64,000 nucleotides of DNA from LMUY01 sp964244655 (GTDB lineage: Bacteria; Pseudomonadota; Alphaproteobacteria; Acetobacterales; Acetobacteraceae): positions 1-64,000 of the forward strand of contig CAXTJU010000002.1 of NCBI GenBank assembly GCA_964244655.1, written 5' to 3'. The number at the start of each line of letters is the position of its first letter. Within the stretch, counting starts at the first letter, position 1. Under the pieces are notes generated by a model, which did not search any database, was not told the origin of the DNA, and worked only from the letters and a program-made list of their open reading frames with translations. A program made the translations under genes and the position numbers. This document shows, piece after piece, positions 52,678 through 61,605 of this stretch.

Positions 52678-54825
52678 TTAGAACACGCTGTGCGTCGCTG
52701 ATTCCCGGCTCCAGACCCGGCCACGTTTCGCCTCCTCGACAAAGGGGCGAGCCGTTCCCGCATCAAGGGACACCACTCCGGCGCCATCGGCCACTCCGGC
52801 CTGGGAAAGCACTCTCGCCGCCCCGGGTGTATGCCCGATGACCTTGCAGTGCGCGTAGGCGTCGCGCACGAAGCTGCCTACCGCAGCATCACGCAGCAAT
52901 GCCGCCGCGCCTGAGTCTGATACGACGAGTGCCACGGCGTCGAATAGCACGGACGGTGCGCCGGCTAGCTGCATGTCCGCCTTCACCCTGGTTCCGTCAC
53001 CCGCAGTGACGCCGCCCACCTTGAGCGCAACCACTTTCATCAGTCCGCCTGCCTGCCCGACCGCGCCCCGCAGCGAAGACAGCGCATCCGCGTCCACCCC
53101 CTCGGATACCAGCACGCCCAGGGTACGGCCCTCAAACGACGGCTTTGCCTTGGACAGCATGCTCAGCATCGGCGACGGCGGCAGGTCGGTGCGCGCCGGC
53201 ACTGCGGGCGCCATCGGCTCGACGGGCCATGTGTGTCCCAGCCCGGTCGCGATCCGGTCTGCGATCCCCTCGCCGATGTTGGCGAGCTGGCCCAGCATCC
53301 GAACAACCACCGCGGGTGTTTCCACCTTGCTCAATTCGAAGATGAGGGCGGCGACGATGTGGTCCTGCTCGGGCTTCGTCTGGCTGATGAAGAACAGCCG
53401 GGCTTGGCTGAAATGGTCGGCGAAGCTGTCTGGCCGCACCCGAAGCTTGTCGCCTTCGACAGGCGCAGGAAAGCTGCGGAAGCCAGCCTTCGCGTCCTCG
53501 CGCGGCCAGTCGCCTGCCAGCGAGTTCGGTTCGTAAGCCACCCGACCCTTAGGCACCTGCATCTGCATGTGGCCGTCGCGCTGGAAATTATGCATGGGGC
53601 AGCGCGGCTGATTGATGGGGATTTCGGCGAAATTGGGGCCGCCTAGCCGTTTAATCTGGGTATCGAGGTAGCTGAAATTGCGTCCCTGCAGCAGCGGATC
53701 GTTGGTGAAGTCCACGCCCGGCGGCACGTGGGTGGTGCAGAACGCCACCTGCTCGGTTTCGGCGAAGAAGTTGTCGGGGTTGCGGTCCAGCACCATGCGC
53801 CCGATTACCCGGAGCGGGATCACCTCCTCGGGGATCAGCTTGGTCGCATCCAGGACATCGAAGTCAAACCTGTCGGCGAAGGCGTCGTCGAACAGTTGAA
53901 CCGACAGCTCCCACTCAGGGAAGCGGCCCTCGTCTATGCTGGTCCACAGGTCGCGCCGGTGATAGTCGCTGTCGGCTCCGCTGATCTTCACCGCCTCGTC
54001 CCAGACGACCGACTGGGTGCCGAGTTTGGGGCGCCAATGGAACTTGACGTAAGTGGATCTGCCGGCCGCATCCAGCAGGCGGAAAGTGTGGATACCGAAG
54101 CCCTCCATCATGCGTAGGCTGCGCGGGATGCCGCGGTCGGACATGATCCACATGATCATGTGCATGCTCTCGGGCGTCAGTGAGATGAAGTCGTAGAACG
54201 TGTCGTGCGCGCTCGCCGCCTGCGGAAAGCCGCGGTCTGGCTCTTGCTTTACTGCGTGAACGAAGTCCGGGAACTTGATGGCTTCCTGAATGAAGAACAC
54301 CGGAATGTCGTTGCCAACCAAGTCCCAGTTGCCTTCCTTGGTGTACATCTTGACTGCGAAGCCGCGCACGTCGCGCGCCAAGTCCGTCGAGCCCGCGTTG
54401 CCGGCCACGGTGGAGAAGCGGGCGAACAACGGCGTGCGCTCGCCCACGCGCTGGAAGATGTCAGCGCGGCAAACGTCGGCTAGGCTGCTGGTCAGCTCGA
54501 AGTAGCCGTGGGCGGCCGAGCCGCGGGCGTGGACAACGCGCTCGGGGATGCGCTCATGGTCAAAGTGGTTGATCTTCTCGCGGAGGACGAAATCCTCCAG
54601 CAGCACCGGGCCTCGAGCGCCGACGCGTAAGGAGTTCTGGTCGTCGCTGATCGGCACGCCCTGCTGGGTGGTGAGGACCGGACGTCCGGCAATGGAATGC
54701 TGGTGCAGTTCGCCACCTGTTGCCTGCTCGCTCTTGATTATCCCTTGCGCTTGAACGGGAGTAGCGGCGTTGGCGGCACTGCCAGCAGGGAAAGCAACCA
54801 ACTCGCTGCGGTTCACGTTCGTCAT
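52678..54825 (-). CDS. katE: Large-subunit catalase, HPII/KatE type
   Basis: A 715-residue clade-2 catalase. HDQERIPERVVHARGSAAHG-type sequence (here FDHERIPERVVHARGSAAHG) gives the distal His region, FARFSTVAGNAGSTDLARDV follows, and the proximal RNFSYLDTQIKRLGG holds the haem Tyr. After residue 560 there is a class-I glutamine amidotransferase-like (DJ-1) domain (LGVLVSEGVDADALSSLRGA), the mark of the large catalases. It destroys H2O2 in the cytosol. AAGGAG precedes the ATG by 7 bases; single-gene unit. Confidence 0.9.
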   Translation of the reverse strand: MTNVNRSELVAFPAGSAANAATPVQAQGIIKSEQATGGELHQHSIAGRPVLTTQQGVPISDDQNSLRVGARGPVLLEDFVLREKINHFDHERIPERVVHARGSAAHGYFELTSSLADVCRADIFQRVGERTPLFARFSTVAGNAGSTDLARDVRGFAVKMYTKEGNWDLVGNDIPVFFIQEAIKFPDFVHAVKQEPDRGFPQAASAHDTFYDFISLTPESMHMIMWIMSDRGIPRSLRMMEGFGIHTFRLLDAAGRSTYVKFHWRPKLGTQSVVWDEAVKISGADSDYHRRDLWTSIDEGRFPEWELSVQLFDDAFADRFDFDVLDATKLIPEEVIPLRVIGRMVLDRNPDNFFAETEQVAFCTTHVPPGVDFTNDPLLQGRNFSYLDTQIKRLGGPNFAEIPINQPRCPMHNFQRDGHMQMQVPKGRVAYEPNSLAGDWPREDAKAGFRSFPAPVEGDKLRVRPDSFADHFSQARLFFISQTKPEQDHIVAALIFELSKVETPAVVVRMLGQLANIGEGIADRIATGLGHTWPVEPMAPAVPARTDLPPSPMLSMLSKAKPSFEGRTLGVLVSEGVDADALSSLRGAVGQAGGLMKVVALKVGGVTAGDGTRVKADMQLAGAPSVLFDAVALVVSDSGAAALLRDAAVGSFVRDAYAHCKVIGHTPGAARVLSQAGVADGAGVVSLDAGTARPFVEEAKRGRVWSRESATHSVF

Positions 54826-55277
54826 TGGAATCTCCTTGGTTCGACGGGATCACGGGCGACGTACAATTGATGGTGACCGTCCTCGAGCGCCCTGGATGCG
54901 TTTGACGCCACCGTGCTGGAATGGCCAGTAGCCGGTCGGGGTGCACGCTTTGCGAAGCACTGCCCTCCGCCTGGCGAGTGTTTGAGAGCGTGATCGCCTG
55001 GAACGCAGACCAGCACCGCATTTAATTGCTGGGCCAAGGACTGCGCGCTTTTCAAGAGCCTGAAGCCGGCGACCTCTCTCTCTGGACGAGCTATGTCGAA
55101 CCCGATGACGGAGTGGGAGACGTATCGCAAACGCCCCACCATTCTTCTGTGTATGACTCTAAGTTCCACGAAACCGGGCCTTTGCAAGCCACCCGCCATG
55201 TCCAAAGCCCTTCGAAGGTCTAGCTAATCGCTGCCTGCGCAACATTCCTGATGACCTAGGTGGGGCGCCCAAAGAGG
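54826..55277. other. Intergenic region upstream of katE
   Basis: About 450 bases with no recognisable gene; likely contains the katE promoter. Confidence 0.4.
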
Positions 55278-55754
55278 GCGTGACAGGCGTGTCGTGATCC
55301 TATGACTCCGACTCACAGGCAGGCTGACGCGGGATGTCGGCCGTGATCGAGAGGTCCGGCCGGCTGCCCTCTGGCACCATGGTGATGTAAGTCAGTCGAT
55401 GCGTCTCATGGTCGGATGCTGCAGGCGCTCGGGCGGCTTTGGACAGGGTGCGCTTGCCGACACTGTCATGACTTACTTTTAGCAGGGACAGATTTGATAG
55501 AGGGTTGGTTTGGCCCCTTCGGTGATGGCCGACATCAAGCGGAGTTAATACATGCCAAGCGTGGCGCAGGACCAAGCGCCGTTCGATCTGCTGGTCGAGG
55601 AACTGAGTGCCCGTCATCCGGTTATGGGACGCGTCGCCATGACCTACGTCGCCCTTGGGCGAGAGGGGCAGCCGGACCTCTCGCCCCAGGGCATACCTCG
55701 TGCGTCCACATGCCTGTGAGTCGCGGTCATAGGATTACAACACGCCTGTCACGC
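55278..55754. repeat. 477-bp MITE-like inverted repeat unit
   Basis: The ends GCGTGACAGGCGTG (55278-55291) and its reverse complement (55741-55754) continue inward as about 44-base arms with roughly four mismatches, then as more diverged arms to about 55400 and 55620. Between them is a small open frame. The layout resembles a miniature inverted-repeat element or two divergent copies of one gene end. Confidence 0.55.
55552..55719 (+). CDS. Small hypothetical protein inside the inverted repeat
   Basis: A 55-codon frame, MPSVAQDQAPFDLLVEELSA at the start and YVALGREGQPDLSPQG later, with GGAG nine bases before the ATG. The left arm encodes, on the other strand, a similar tail (THRLTYITMVPEGSRPDLSI). 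No family recognised. It may be one of two diverged copies of a short gene. Confidence 0.3.
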   Translation: MPSVAQDQAPFDLLVEELSARHPVMGRVAMTYVALGREGQPDLSPQGIPRASTCL

Positions 55755-55870
55755 CGCTTTCGGGCATCCCACCTAGCTGAGCAGGACGGTCGCGTGGCAG
55801 CGACGACGTCTTCGAAGGATTGGGACATGGTGGACGGCTTACACTCACTTGGTTTGGTGGGATTTGGGCC

Positions 55871-56032
55871 ATGCGTTTCCGTTCTATGGAATACGACCGG
55901 GTCATTGGCAGAGTCGCTTACGAAAACGGCGAGTAGATGGCCGAGTACCTGTTCGATCAGGGCCTGGCCACAGCAGAAGCGTCCCGCGGGATCCGGCCTT
56001 GAATCGAGGCCATGCCCTACAACCCCGGATAA
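55871..56032 (+). pseudogene. Possible SNase-like nuclease remnant
   Basis: Reads MRFRSMEYDRVIGRVAYENG, an in-frame TAG, MAEYLFDQGLATAEASRGIR, an in-frame TGA and a short tail. The phrase DRVIGRVAYENGE-MAEYLFDQGLA resembles the end of thermonuclease domains. Weak. Confidence 0.3.
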
Positions 56033-56049
56033 AGGGAGAAGCCCTATCA

Positions 56050-57507
56050 ATGTTAGGTCACGAGGGCAGACACGAGATCAAGGACTTGCCAATCGGGATA
56101 ACCGCCGAAGGCGAGCGTACCGAAACGGACTCGATCGGCGGCATCAAGGTTCCAGCCAGCCGCTACTGGGGCGCGCAAACCCAGCGAAGCCTCATCCACT
56201 TCTCGATCGGCAACGACCGCATGCCGAAGGAGGTTTATCACGCCTACGGTGTGGTCAAGAAGGCCGCCGCTTTGGTGAACCAAGCGGACGGGCGACTGGA
56301 GGACTGGAAGGCGTCGGTGATTACCCGAGTCGCTGATGAGGTCATCGCCGCCAAGCTGGACGAGCATTTTCCCCTGTATGTGTGGCAGACCGGGTCGGGC
56401 GCCCAGAGCAACATGAACCTCAACGAGGTGATCGCGAACCGCGCCATCCAGCTGCTTGGCGGCGAATTGGGCAGCAAGGCGCCCGTGCACCCGGACGACG
56501 ACGTGAACATGGGCATGTCGCCCAACGACTCCTTTCCGACCGCGATGCACGTCGCTGCGGTCAGAGAGTTGGATGAGCATCTGTTGCCCCAGCTCGATAG
56601 GCTGGCGAGGGTGATCGAGGTCAAGGCCACAGACTGGATGGATGTGGTCAAGATCGGTCGCACTCACCTGGAAGAGGCGGCTCCGCTTACTGTGGGGCAG
56701 GAGTGGTCGGGCTACGCCCACCAGCTCCGCGACACGATGGCGGAGGTGCGGCATGCCCGCATCGGGCTCATGCAACTCGCGATCGGGGGCGCCGCCGTAG
56801 GCACCGGATTGAACGCACCGGCTGGCTTCAGTACCAAGATGGCGGCTAAAATTGCCGAACTGACCGGTCAACCCTACATCACCGCGCCCAATAAGTTTGC
56901 GGCCCAGGGCTCGTTGGACGCCATGGTGCGGGCGACTGCAGCTCTGCGGGGCGTCGCGGTGGCGCTGATGAAGGTCGCCAACGATCTTCGCTGGCTCGCT
57001 CCGGGTCCGCGCTGCGGCTTAGGCGAGTTGCTGCTGCCCGAGAACGAGCCAGGCAGTCCGGTCACGCCCGTCAAGGTCAGTTCGACCCAGTGCGAGGCTA
57101 TCGTGATGATTGCGATCCAGGTGATCGGGGACGACAACGCTGTCGCGGTCGCTGGCAGCCAGGGTAACTTCGAACTGAATGCCATGCGGCCGATCATCAT
57201 CAACAACTTCCTGCACTCAGCTCGCATTCTGGCCGACGGGAGCGAGAAGTTCAGGGTGTATTCGGTTGAGGGTGCCAAGCTGAACGAGAACCGCACAAAC
57301 CAATACGTCCAGGATTCGGTGATGCTGGTGAGCGCGCTAAGCCCCGTCATCGGCTACGATAAGGCGAATAGAATCGCTCAGACGGCGATAGACGATGACC
57401 TCACGCTCAAACAGGCAGCCCTGCAATCTGGGGAGATGACCGAGGTTCAGTTCGACCAAGTGGTCGACGTTCGCAAGATGGCCGGCAACGGACTCGCAGG
57501 TGCGTAG
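56050..57507 (+). CDS. fumC: Class II fumarate hydratase-like protein with altered signature loop
   Basis: A 485-residue member of the fumarase/aspartase superfamily from ATG 56050 (GGGAGAAG upstream). Fumarase blocks are present: QTGSGAQSNMNLNEVIANRA near 113, GRTHLEEAAPLTVGQE at 203, and NRTNQYVQDSVMLVSALSPV. The superfamily signature, normally GSSIMPGKVNPTQ, reads GSPVTPVKVSSTQ at 335-347: the catalytic Ser (first of the pair) and Lys stay, while Met, Gly, Asn and Pro are replaced. The N-terminus is about 20 residues longer than E. coli FumC. It could be a fumarase with changed kinetics or another lyase. Confidence 0.78.
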   Translation: MLGHEGRHEIKDLPIGITAEGERTETDSIGGIKVPASRYWGAQTQRSLIHFSIGNDRMPKEVYHAYGVVKKAAALVNQADGRLEDWKASVITRVADEVIAAKLDEHFPLYVWQTGSGAQSNMNLNEVIANRAIQLLGGELGSKAPVHPDDDVNMGMSPNDSFPTAMHVAAVRELDEHLLPQLDRLARVIEVKATDWMDVVKIGRTHLEEAAPLTVGQEWSGYAHQLRDTMAEVRHARIGLMQLAIGGAAVGTGLNAPAGFSTKMAAKIAELTGQPYITAPNKFAAQGSLDAMVRATAALRGVAVALMKVANDLRWLAPGPRCGLGELLLPENEPGSPVTPVKVSSTQCEAIVMIAIQVIGDDNAVAVAGSQGNFELNAMRPIIINNFLHSARILADGSEKFRVYSVEGAKLNENRTNQYVQDSVMLVSALSPVIGYDKANRIAQTAIDDDLTLKQAALQSGEMTEVQFDQVVDVRKMAGNGLAGA

Positions 57508-57759
57508 CAAGCATCGCGACCCCGGCTGCGCAAACATCCATTACGCATCCCGTCGTCCAGAGTGGCGCTGCGCTCACTGCGCCCGCTCCAGGCGGATTCC
57601 TCAGCCACCGCAGACATCGAGCGCGTTGAGATCCACGTCAGATCCCCAGTAATCTTGTTCAATGAGAAGGAACACACATGAAGACCGTACTTGGTTCGAG
57701 ACCCAACCGCGCGACGCCAAGGGCATCATCGGCAAGTGTAATCACATGAGCGGACACCA
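57508..57759. other. Spacer downstream of fumC
   Basis: No convincing gene. Confidence 0.4.
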
Positions 57760-58150
57760 GCTTCGGATATGAGGTCGCGATGACGCTTTCGGCAAAGGAC
57801 TCGGATGTCATCGCCGCTGTCGAAATCTACGCCCAAGTTCAGCCTCTCAAGCGCGCAGCGGAAAGCCGAGGAGTGAAGCTTCAAGTCGAGAAGCTTGACG
57901 TCACGAACGACGGCGATTGAAGGACAGCGCTGGCTTGGAACGTGGAGATCCTCGTCAACAACGCCGGAGTTCGAGACATGGAAGAGTTGGAAGGATGATC
58001 CGTCCGAAAGGCTTTTCGATTACTCCATGCTCGCCTTTCGAGGTCACAATTCGATCCGGAGCCGGTGTACACGACCATGACCGCAGTCGCTGCCGGAGAG
58101 ATCAAGAGCCTCATCATGGCTCCCTGGGACAAGAAGGCCAAAGACGGCTT
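57760..58150 (+). pseudogene. Broken SDR oxidoreductase
   Basis: Reads KRAAESRGVKLQVEKLDVTN, a TGA in place of a codon after DGD, then ALAWNVEILVNNAGV, which is the NNAG motif of short-chain dehydrogenases, and another stop. Later DPEPVYTTMTAVAAGEIKSL may be from the C-terminal part. The cofactor-binding start and the YxxxK region are not found. Confidence 0.6.
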
Positions 58151-58241
58151 GGGTACTCGCGCCCCTAACCTCCAGAAGTGTTACGAAATGCAGCCAGAAA
58201 CGCCCGCGTGATCCTAGTTACCTTTGGGATCTCGCATAAGG

Positions 58242-58282
58242 AATACCTGGACAGCATCATGAACGAATGCTGTCCAGGTATT
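58242..58282. terminator. Perfect 16-bp hairpin followed by T run
   Basis: AATACCTGGACAGCAT (58242-58257) and its exact reverse complement (58267-58282) enclose a 9-base loop, and TTTT overlaps the right foot. It would terminate transcription coming from the left before the GFA gene. It could also be an operator or element end. Confidence 0.5.
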
Positions 58283-58433
58283 TTGAAGGCAGAGCGTGTT
58301 AGCCTCAGCAAGCGTTTAAAAATGTCGTGCTGGCGAGCAAGGGAACACCGTCGGGCTATGGGCATTGGTTAATGTAACAAAACAGGCAAACAATATGCGC
58401 CCGCCACATGACCGGCCGGGCGAAAGGAAAACC

Positions 58434-58901
58434 ATGATCGATGACCTCTCGCTTCCTCTCGAAGGCGGATGCCGTTGCCGCACGATGCGTTATCGGATTA
58501 CCGAAGCGCCGCTGTTCTCTTTCGCCTGCCACTGCACGGACTGCCAGCAGCTGACTTCCGGGGCGTTCTCCCTCGGCTTAGCTGTTCCTATCTCCGGCTT
58601 CGTGCTGGATGGATCGCCACATCAGTGGGAGAAGATCGCGGACAGCGGCGGCTGGAGCCGGCAATTCACTTGCCCCATCTGCACTGGATGGACGCACACC
58701 ATCACGCAGAACGCCAAAGGATCGGTGATCGTTCGGCCGTCTACTCTGGACGATCACTCCTGGTTCCGTCCCATCGCCCAAATCTTTACCGGCAGCGCTC
58801 TGCCTTGGGCGCTGATGCCGCTCCCTCACACCTACAAAAAGGAATTCGAGGACACCGCCCCGCTTCGGAAGAGCTTTGCGGCCGCCGGAATGCCCGAGTG
58901 A
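58434..58901 (+). CDS. GFA family protein (glutathione-dependent formaldehyde-activating-like)
   Basis: A 155-residue protein from ATG 58434 with AAAGGA upstream. The CENP-V/GFA zinc motifs are clear: GGCRCRTMRYRI, CHCTDCQQLTSGAFSLG and, later, CPICTGWTHTI. GFA proteins bind zinc and, in the founding enzyme, help glutathione react with formaldehyde; most members have no proven activity. Stands alone after the hairpin. Confidence 0.82.
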   Translation: MIDDLSLPLEGGCRCRTMRYRITEAPLFSFACHCTDCQQLTSGAFSLGLAVPISGFVLDGSPHQWEKIADSGGWSRQFTCPICTGWTHTITQNAKGSVIVRPSTLDDHSWFRPIAQIFTGSALPWALMPLPHTYKKEFEDTAPLRKSFAAAGMPE

Positions 58902-59254
58902 CCTCGCTCGCCGGTTGCTGCTGATCTAAATGGTTCAATATCGTACTTGGCAGACCGGAGTTCACCGCTGCACCAGACTTCAAGCAGAACTCGGCGATCC
59001 GTCAGGCGCGCGCCAGTTTGGGCTCGGCCTGCGTGAGGCCGTGGACCGTTGCGGCAGGTTGCGCACCTTCTCGGTCAAGGGAATGCAGTTGGACGGGAAA
59101 GTCGCGGATGCATCGAGAACAGCCTGCGCGGGTCGCCGCCGTGACGTCTGTGACCGGCTACCAGGTGGCGGCCCAAATATCCGCCTCATTTGGGCGAGGC
59201 GATGATCGAGAAGGTCATCGACCTCAAGATCAAGGCGGTGAAGGCGTCCACCGC
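58902..59254. other. Region upstream of the exporter with a gene tail
   Basis: No intact gene. A short frame, MIEKVIDLKIKAVKASTA (59202-59258), ends with a TGA overlapping the exporter's GTG start as GTGA, which suggests the end of a lost upstream gene of the same operon. Confidence 0.4.
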
Positions 59255-60481
59255 GTGAACAATGCCTTCGCAGCCCTCCTGACCCGGGTCGTCGCCCTGT
59301 TGCTAGCCAATGGACAGACCACGGAAGGCACGCGTCTCGCGGTCGAGCGGCTAGCACGGGAGTGGGGTTGCTCGGTGAAGTTCACCGCCCGCTGGGGGGA
59401 ATTCCTGCTGCAAGCTGCGGACCGGACATCAATCGGCGAGGTATCGCCGACGGGCGTTGACATAAGTCGGGTGGCAGCGACTGAAGCGGTCGTGGACGCC
59501 ATCTGCACCGGCGGGATAGAGATCGGCGAGGGTCTGACCCGGCTAGAGGTGATCGGGCGTAGCAATCCGGTCGCTTTGACCCGGTTCGCACCGATGGCCG
59601 CGGCCGGGGCGGCCGCACTCGGCATCATCTTCGGCGCCCCGGACTGGCAGACGATCGGCCTGATCGCTTTCAGCGCTGCATGTGGGGCGTTGTTGCGACG
59701 CGCCGTGTCGCACGCCAGCGATAACCTTTTCCTGCAGCCCTTCAGCGCCTCGCTTCTAGCCGGGCTGGTCGGGGGGCTAATGGCGCGGTCGGGCCTGACC
59801 GTGGCGGACCGGCTCGTCATCGTATGCCCGTGCATGGTGCTGGTGCCGGGCCCGCACTTCCTTAACGGCTGCCTGGACCTAGTACGCGCCCGCATTCCAA
59901 TCGGCGCTGGCCGCGTTGCCCTGGCGCTATTGATCATGATGGCCATCTGCGCTGGTTTGTTCATCGGTCTAGCGATGACCGGGACGGCGTTTCAGAAGGC
60001 GGGTGCCTCGGCCGACGTGCGGCTCGGCTACGACGTGCTGGCTTCCGGGGTCGCCGTAGCTGCCTATGGCTCATTTTTCAACATGCCTTGGCGGCTCATG
60101 GTGACTCCCATCCTTGTCGGAATGGCCGCGCACGCGGTGCGATGGCAGCTGTTGCAGCATGGTGCCAGCCTCCAGGTCGGCGCGTTCGGGGCCACGCTCC
60201 TCGTGGGCGTCGTCATCACCCCGCTAGCCCATCGATTTCGGCTCCCCTTCGGCGCCTCCGCGTTCGCGGCCGTGGTCTCGCTGATCCCTGGAGTGCTCAT
60301 GTTCGACGCTGCATCCGCCATGCTGGCCGCGATCGATCTCGGGGCCAAGGCGGATCCCGCTTCGTTGCTACCGATCGTCGGCAGCGGTGCCACCGCCGGA
60401 GTCGTGGTACTCGCGATGGCGGCGGGGCTAATCCTGCCCAAGATGGTCTTCGATTTTTTCTGGGCCGACCGCGAACGGTGA
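59255..60481 (+). CDS. ThrE-like threonine/serine exporter family protein
   Basis: A 408-residue protein starting at GTG 59255. The N-terminal DUF1212-type domain (LLTRVVALLLANGQTTEGTR, then SVKFTARWGEFLL) is cytosolic with a hydrophobic end, followed by about ten helices in two halves (DUF1212 membrane part and DUF3815), as in ThrE where both halves are in one chain. LVIVCPCMVLVPGPHFLNGC and LIPGVLMFDAASAMLAAIDL are the repeated motifs. It likely exports small amino acids or other hydroxy acids. Confidence 0.8.
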   Translation: MNNAFAALLTRVVALLLANGQTTEGTRLAVERLAREWGCSVKFTARWGEFLLQAADRTSIGEVSPTGVDISRVAATEAVVDAICTGGIEIGEGLTRLEVIGRSNPVALTRFAPMAAAGAAALGIIFGAPDWQTIGLIAFSAACGALLRRAVSHASDNLFLQPFSASLLAGLVGGLMARSGLTVADRLVIVCPCMVLVPGPHFLNGCLDLVRARIPIGAGRVALALLIMMAICAGLFIGLAMTGTAFQKAGASADVRLGYDVLASGVAVAAYGSFFNMPWRLMVTPILVGMAAHAVRWQLLQHGASLQVGAFGATLLVGVVITPLAHRFRLPFGASAFAAVVSLIPGVLMFDAASAMLAAIDLGAKADPASLLPIVGSGATAGVVVLAMAAGLILPKMVFDFFWADRER

Positions 60482-60536
60482 TGAAGATGTACATAATAGC
60501 TATCCGTGCCCAATACCGCCTGAACGGAGACAGGCC

Positions 60537-61352
60537 ATGCCCGGCCCGCTCGATGGCATCCGCGTAATCGACCTCACCACAATGATCTCCGGCCCGCTCG
60601 CCACCATGATGCTGGGTGAACAGGGCGTCGACGTCATCAAGGTTAAGGCGCCCGGCAGCGGCGACCACACCCGCGCAGGTGCCAACCAATGCGGCGGAAT
60701 GTCTGCCTCGTTCCTTCACAACACCCGCAACAAGCGCTCCGTCGTGTTGGACCTGAAGGCCGAGGCGGGCCGCGCCGCGATGATGCGCCTAGCGATCGGG
60801 GCTGACGTGTTCGTGCGGAACTTTCGACCCGGCGTCGCCGACCGCATCGGCGTTGGGGAGGACGCCATCCGGGGCGTGTCCCCGGCGGTCATCTACATCT
60901 CGATCAGCGGCTTCGGCGAGGCTGGGGCGTATGTCGCCAAGCCGGTGTATGACGCCCCGCTGGTGCAGGCGGTGTCCGGCCTGGCCACGGTGCAGGCCGG
61001 CTCGGACGAGGAGCGGCCGCGCTTGGTCGGCACCATCCTGCCCGACAAGCTGACCGGCATCGTGGCGGCGCAAGCCATCGCCGCCGCCCTGTTCGCCCGC
61101 AGCCGCACGGGGGAAGGCCAGCACGTCCGCCGGGCCATGCTGGAAGCGGTGACGGCGTTCCTGTGGGCGTCCGACATGGGCAGCCAGACCTTCGTGGGCG
61201 ACGACCTGCCGCAGCAGGAGGCGGCCAGCTTCACGGACCTGATCTACGAGACCGCCGACGCCCCGATCAGCGTCGTCGTGCAAAGCGACGGAAAATGGAC
61301 GACGCTGAAGCACGCGCTGGGCCGGGAGGAATGGCTGGACGACCCGCGTTAG
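60537..61352 (+). CDS. CaiB/BaiF-type CoA-transferase, C-terminally truncated
   Basis: A 271-residue frame: RVIDLTTMISGPLATMMLGE, NTRNKRSVVLDLKAEAGRAA and SGFGEAGAYVAKPVYDAPLV are family III CoA-transferase blocks, including the Asp in the KPVYDAP region that forms the CoA anhydride. Normal members have 380-400 residues; this one stops with TAG right after REEWLDDPR, where family proteins continue with the second half of the dimer-linking domain. Probably non-functional or a recent truncation. Confidence 0.78.
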   Translation: MPGPLDGIRVIDLTTMISGPLATMMLGEQGVDVIKVKAPGSGDHTRAGANQCGGMSASFLHNTRNKRSVVLDLKAEAGRAAMMRLAIGADVFVRNFRPGVADRIGVGEDAIRGVSPAVIYISISGFGEAGAYVAKPVYDAPLVQAVSGLATVQAGSDEERPRLVGTILPDKLTGIVAAQAIAAALFARSRTGEGQHVRRAMLEAVTAFLWASDMGSQTFVGDDLPQQEAASFTDLIYETADAPISVVVQSDGKWTTLKHALGREEWLDDPR

Positions 61353-61605
61353 GTCCGTACGACGGCCTGGTAGCGGTAGAGCGACTTGGTCAGCCGCATC
61401 TCGTCGGGCCATGCCGTGAATTGGGCCACTCCAAGCTGCGCTGCCAAGTGTGCCACCGTGCCGGAGTGGATCGTGTTCGGCGCCGGGAAGCACCCGAGGT
61501 GTGCCGTCGTCGCACTTCCTTAGTCGTGGGAGTAATGGTGCAGATGAACCCGAGTTGGGCGATCTGATGGGCGAAACTCCAGCGGCTTAGCAGATTAAAC
61601 CGGCA

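Noticed and set aside
33857..58150. Stop-codon recoding (TAG/TGA read as amino acids)
   Set aside because: In-frame stops occur in several broken genes, but nearly all of these also show frameshifts or truncation, and intact genes use TAG and TGA normally as stops. Decay is simpler.
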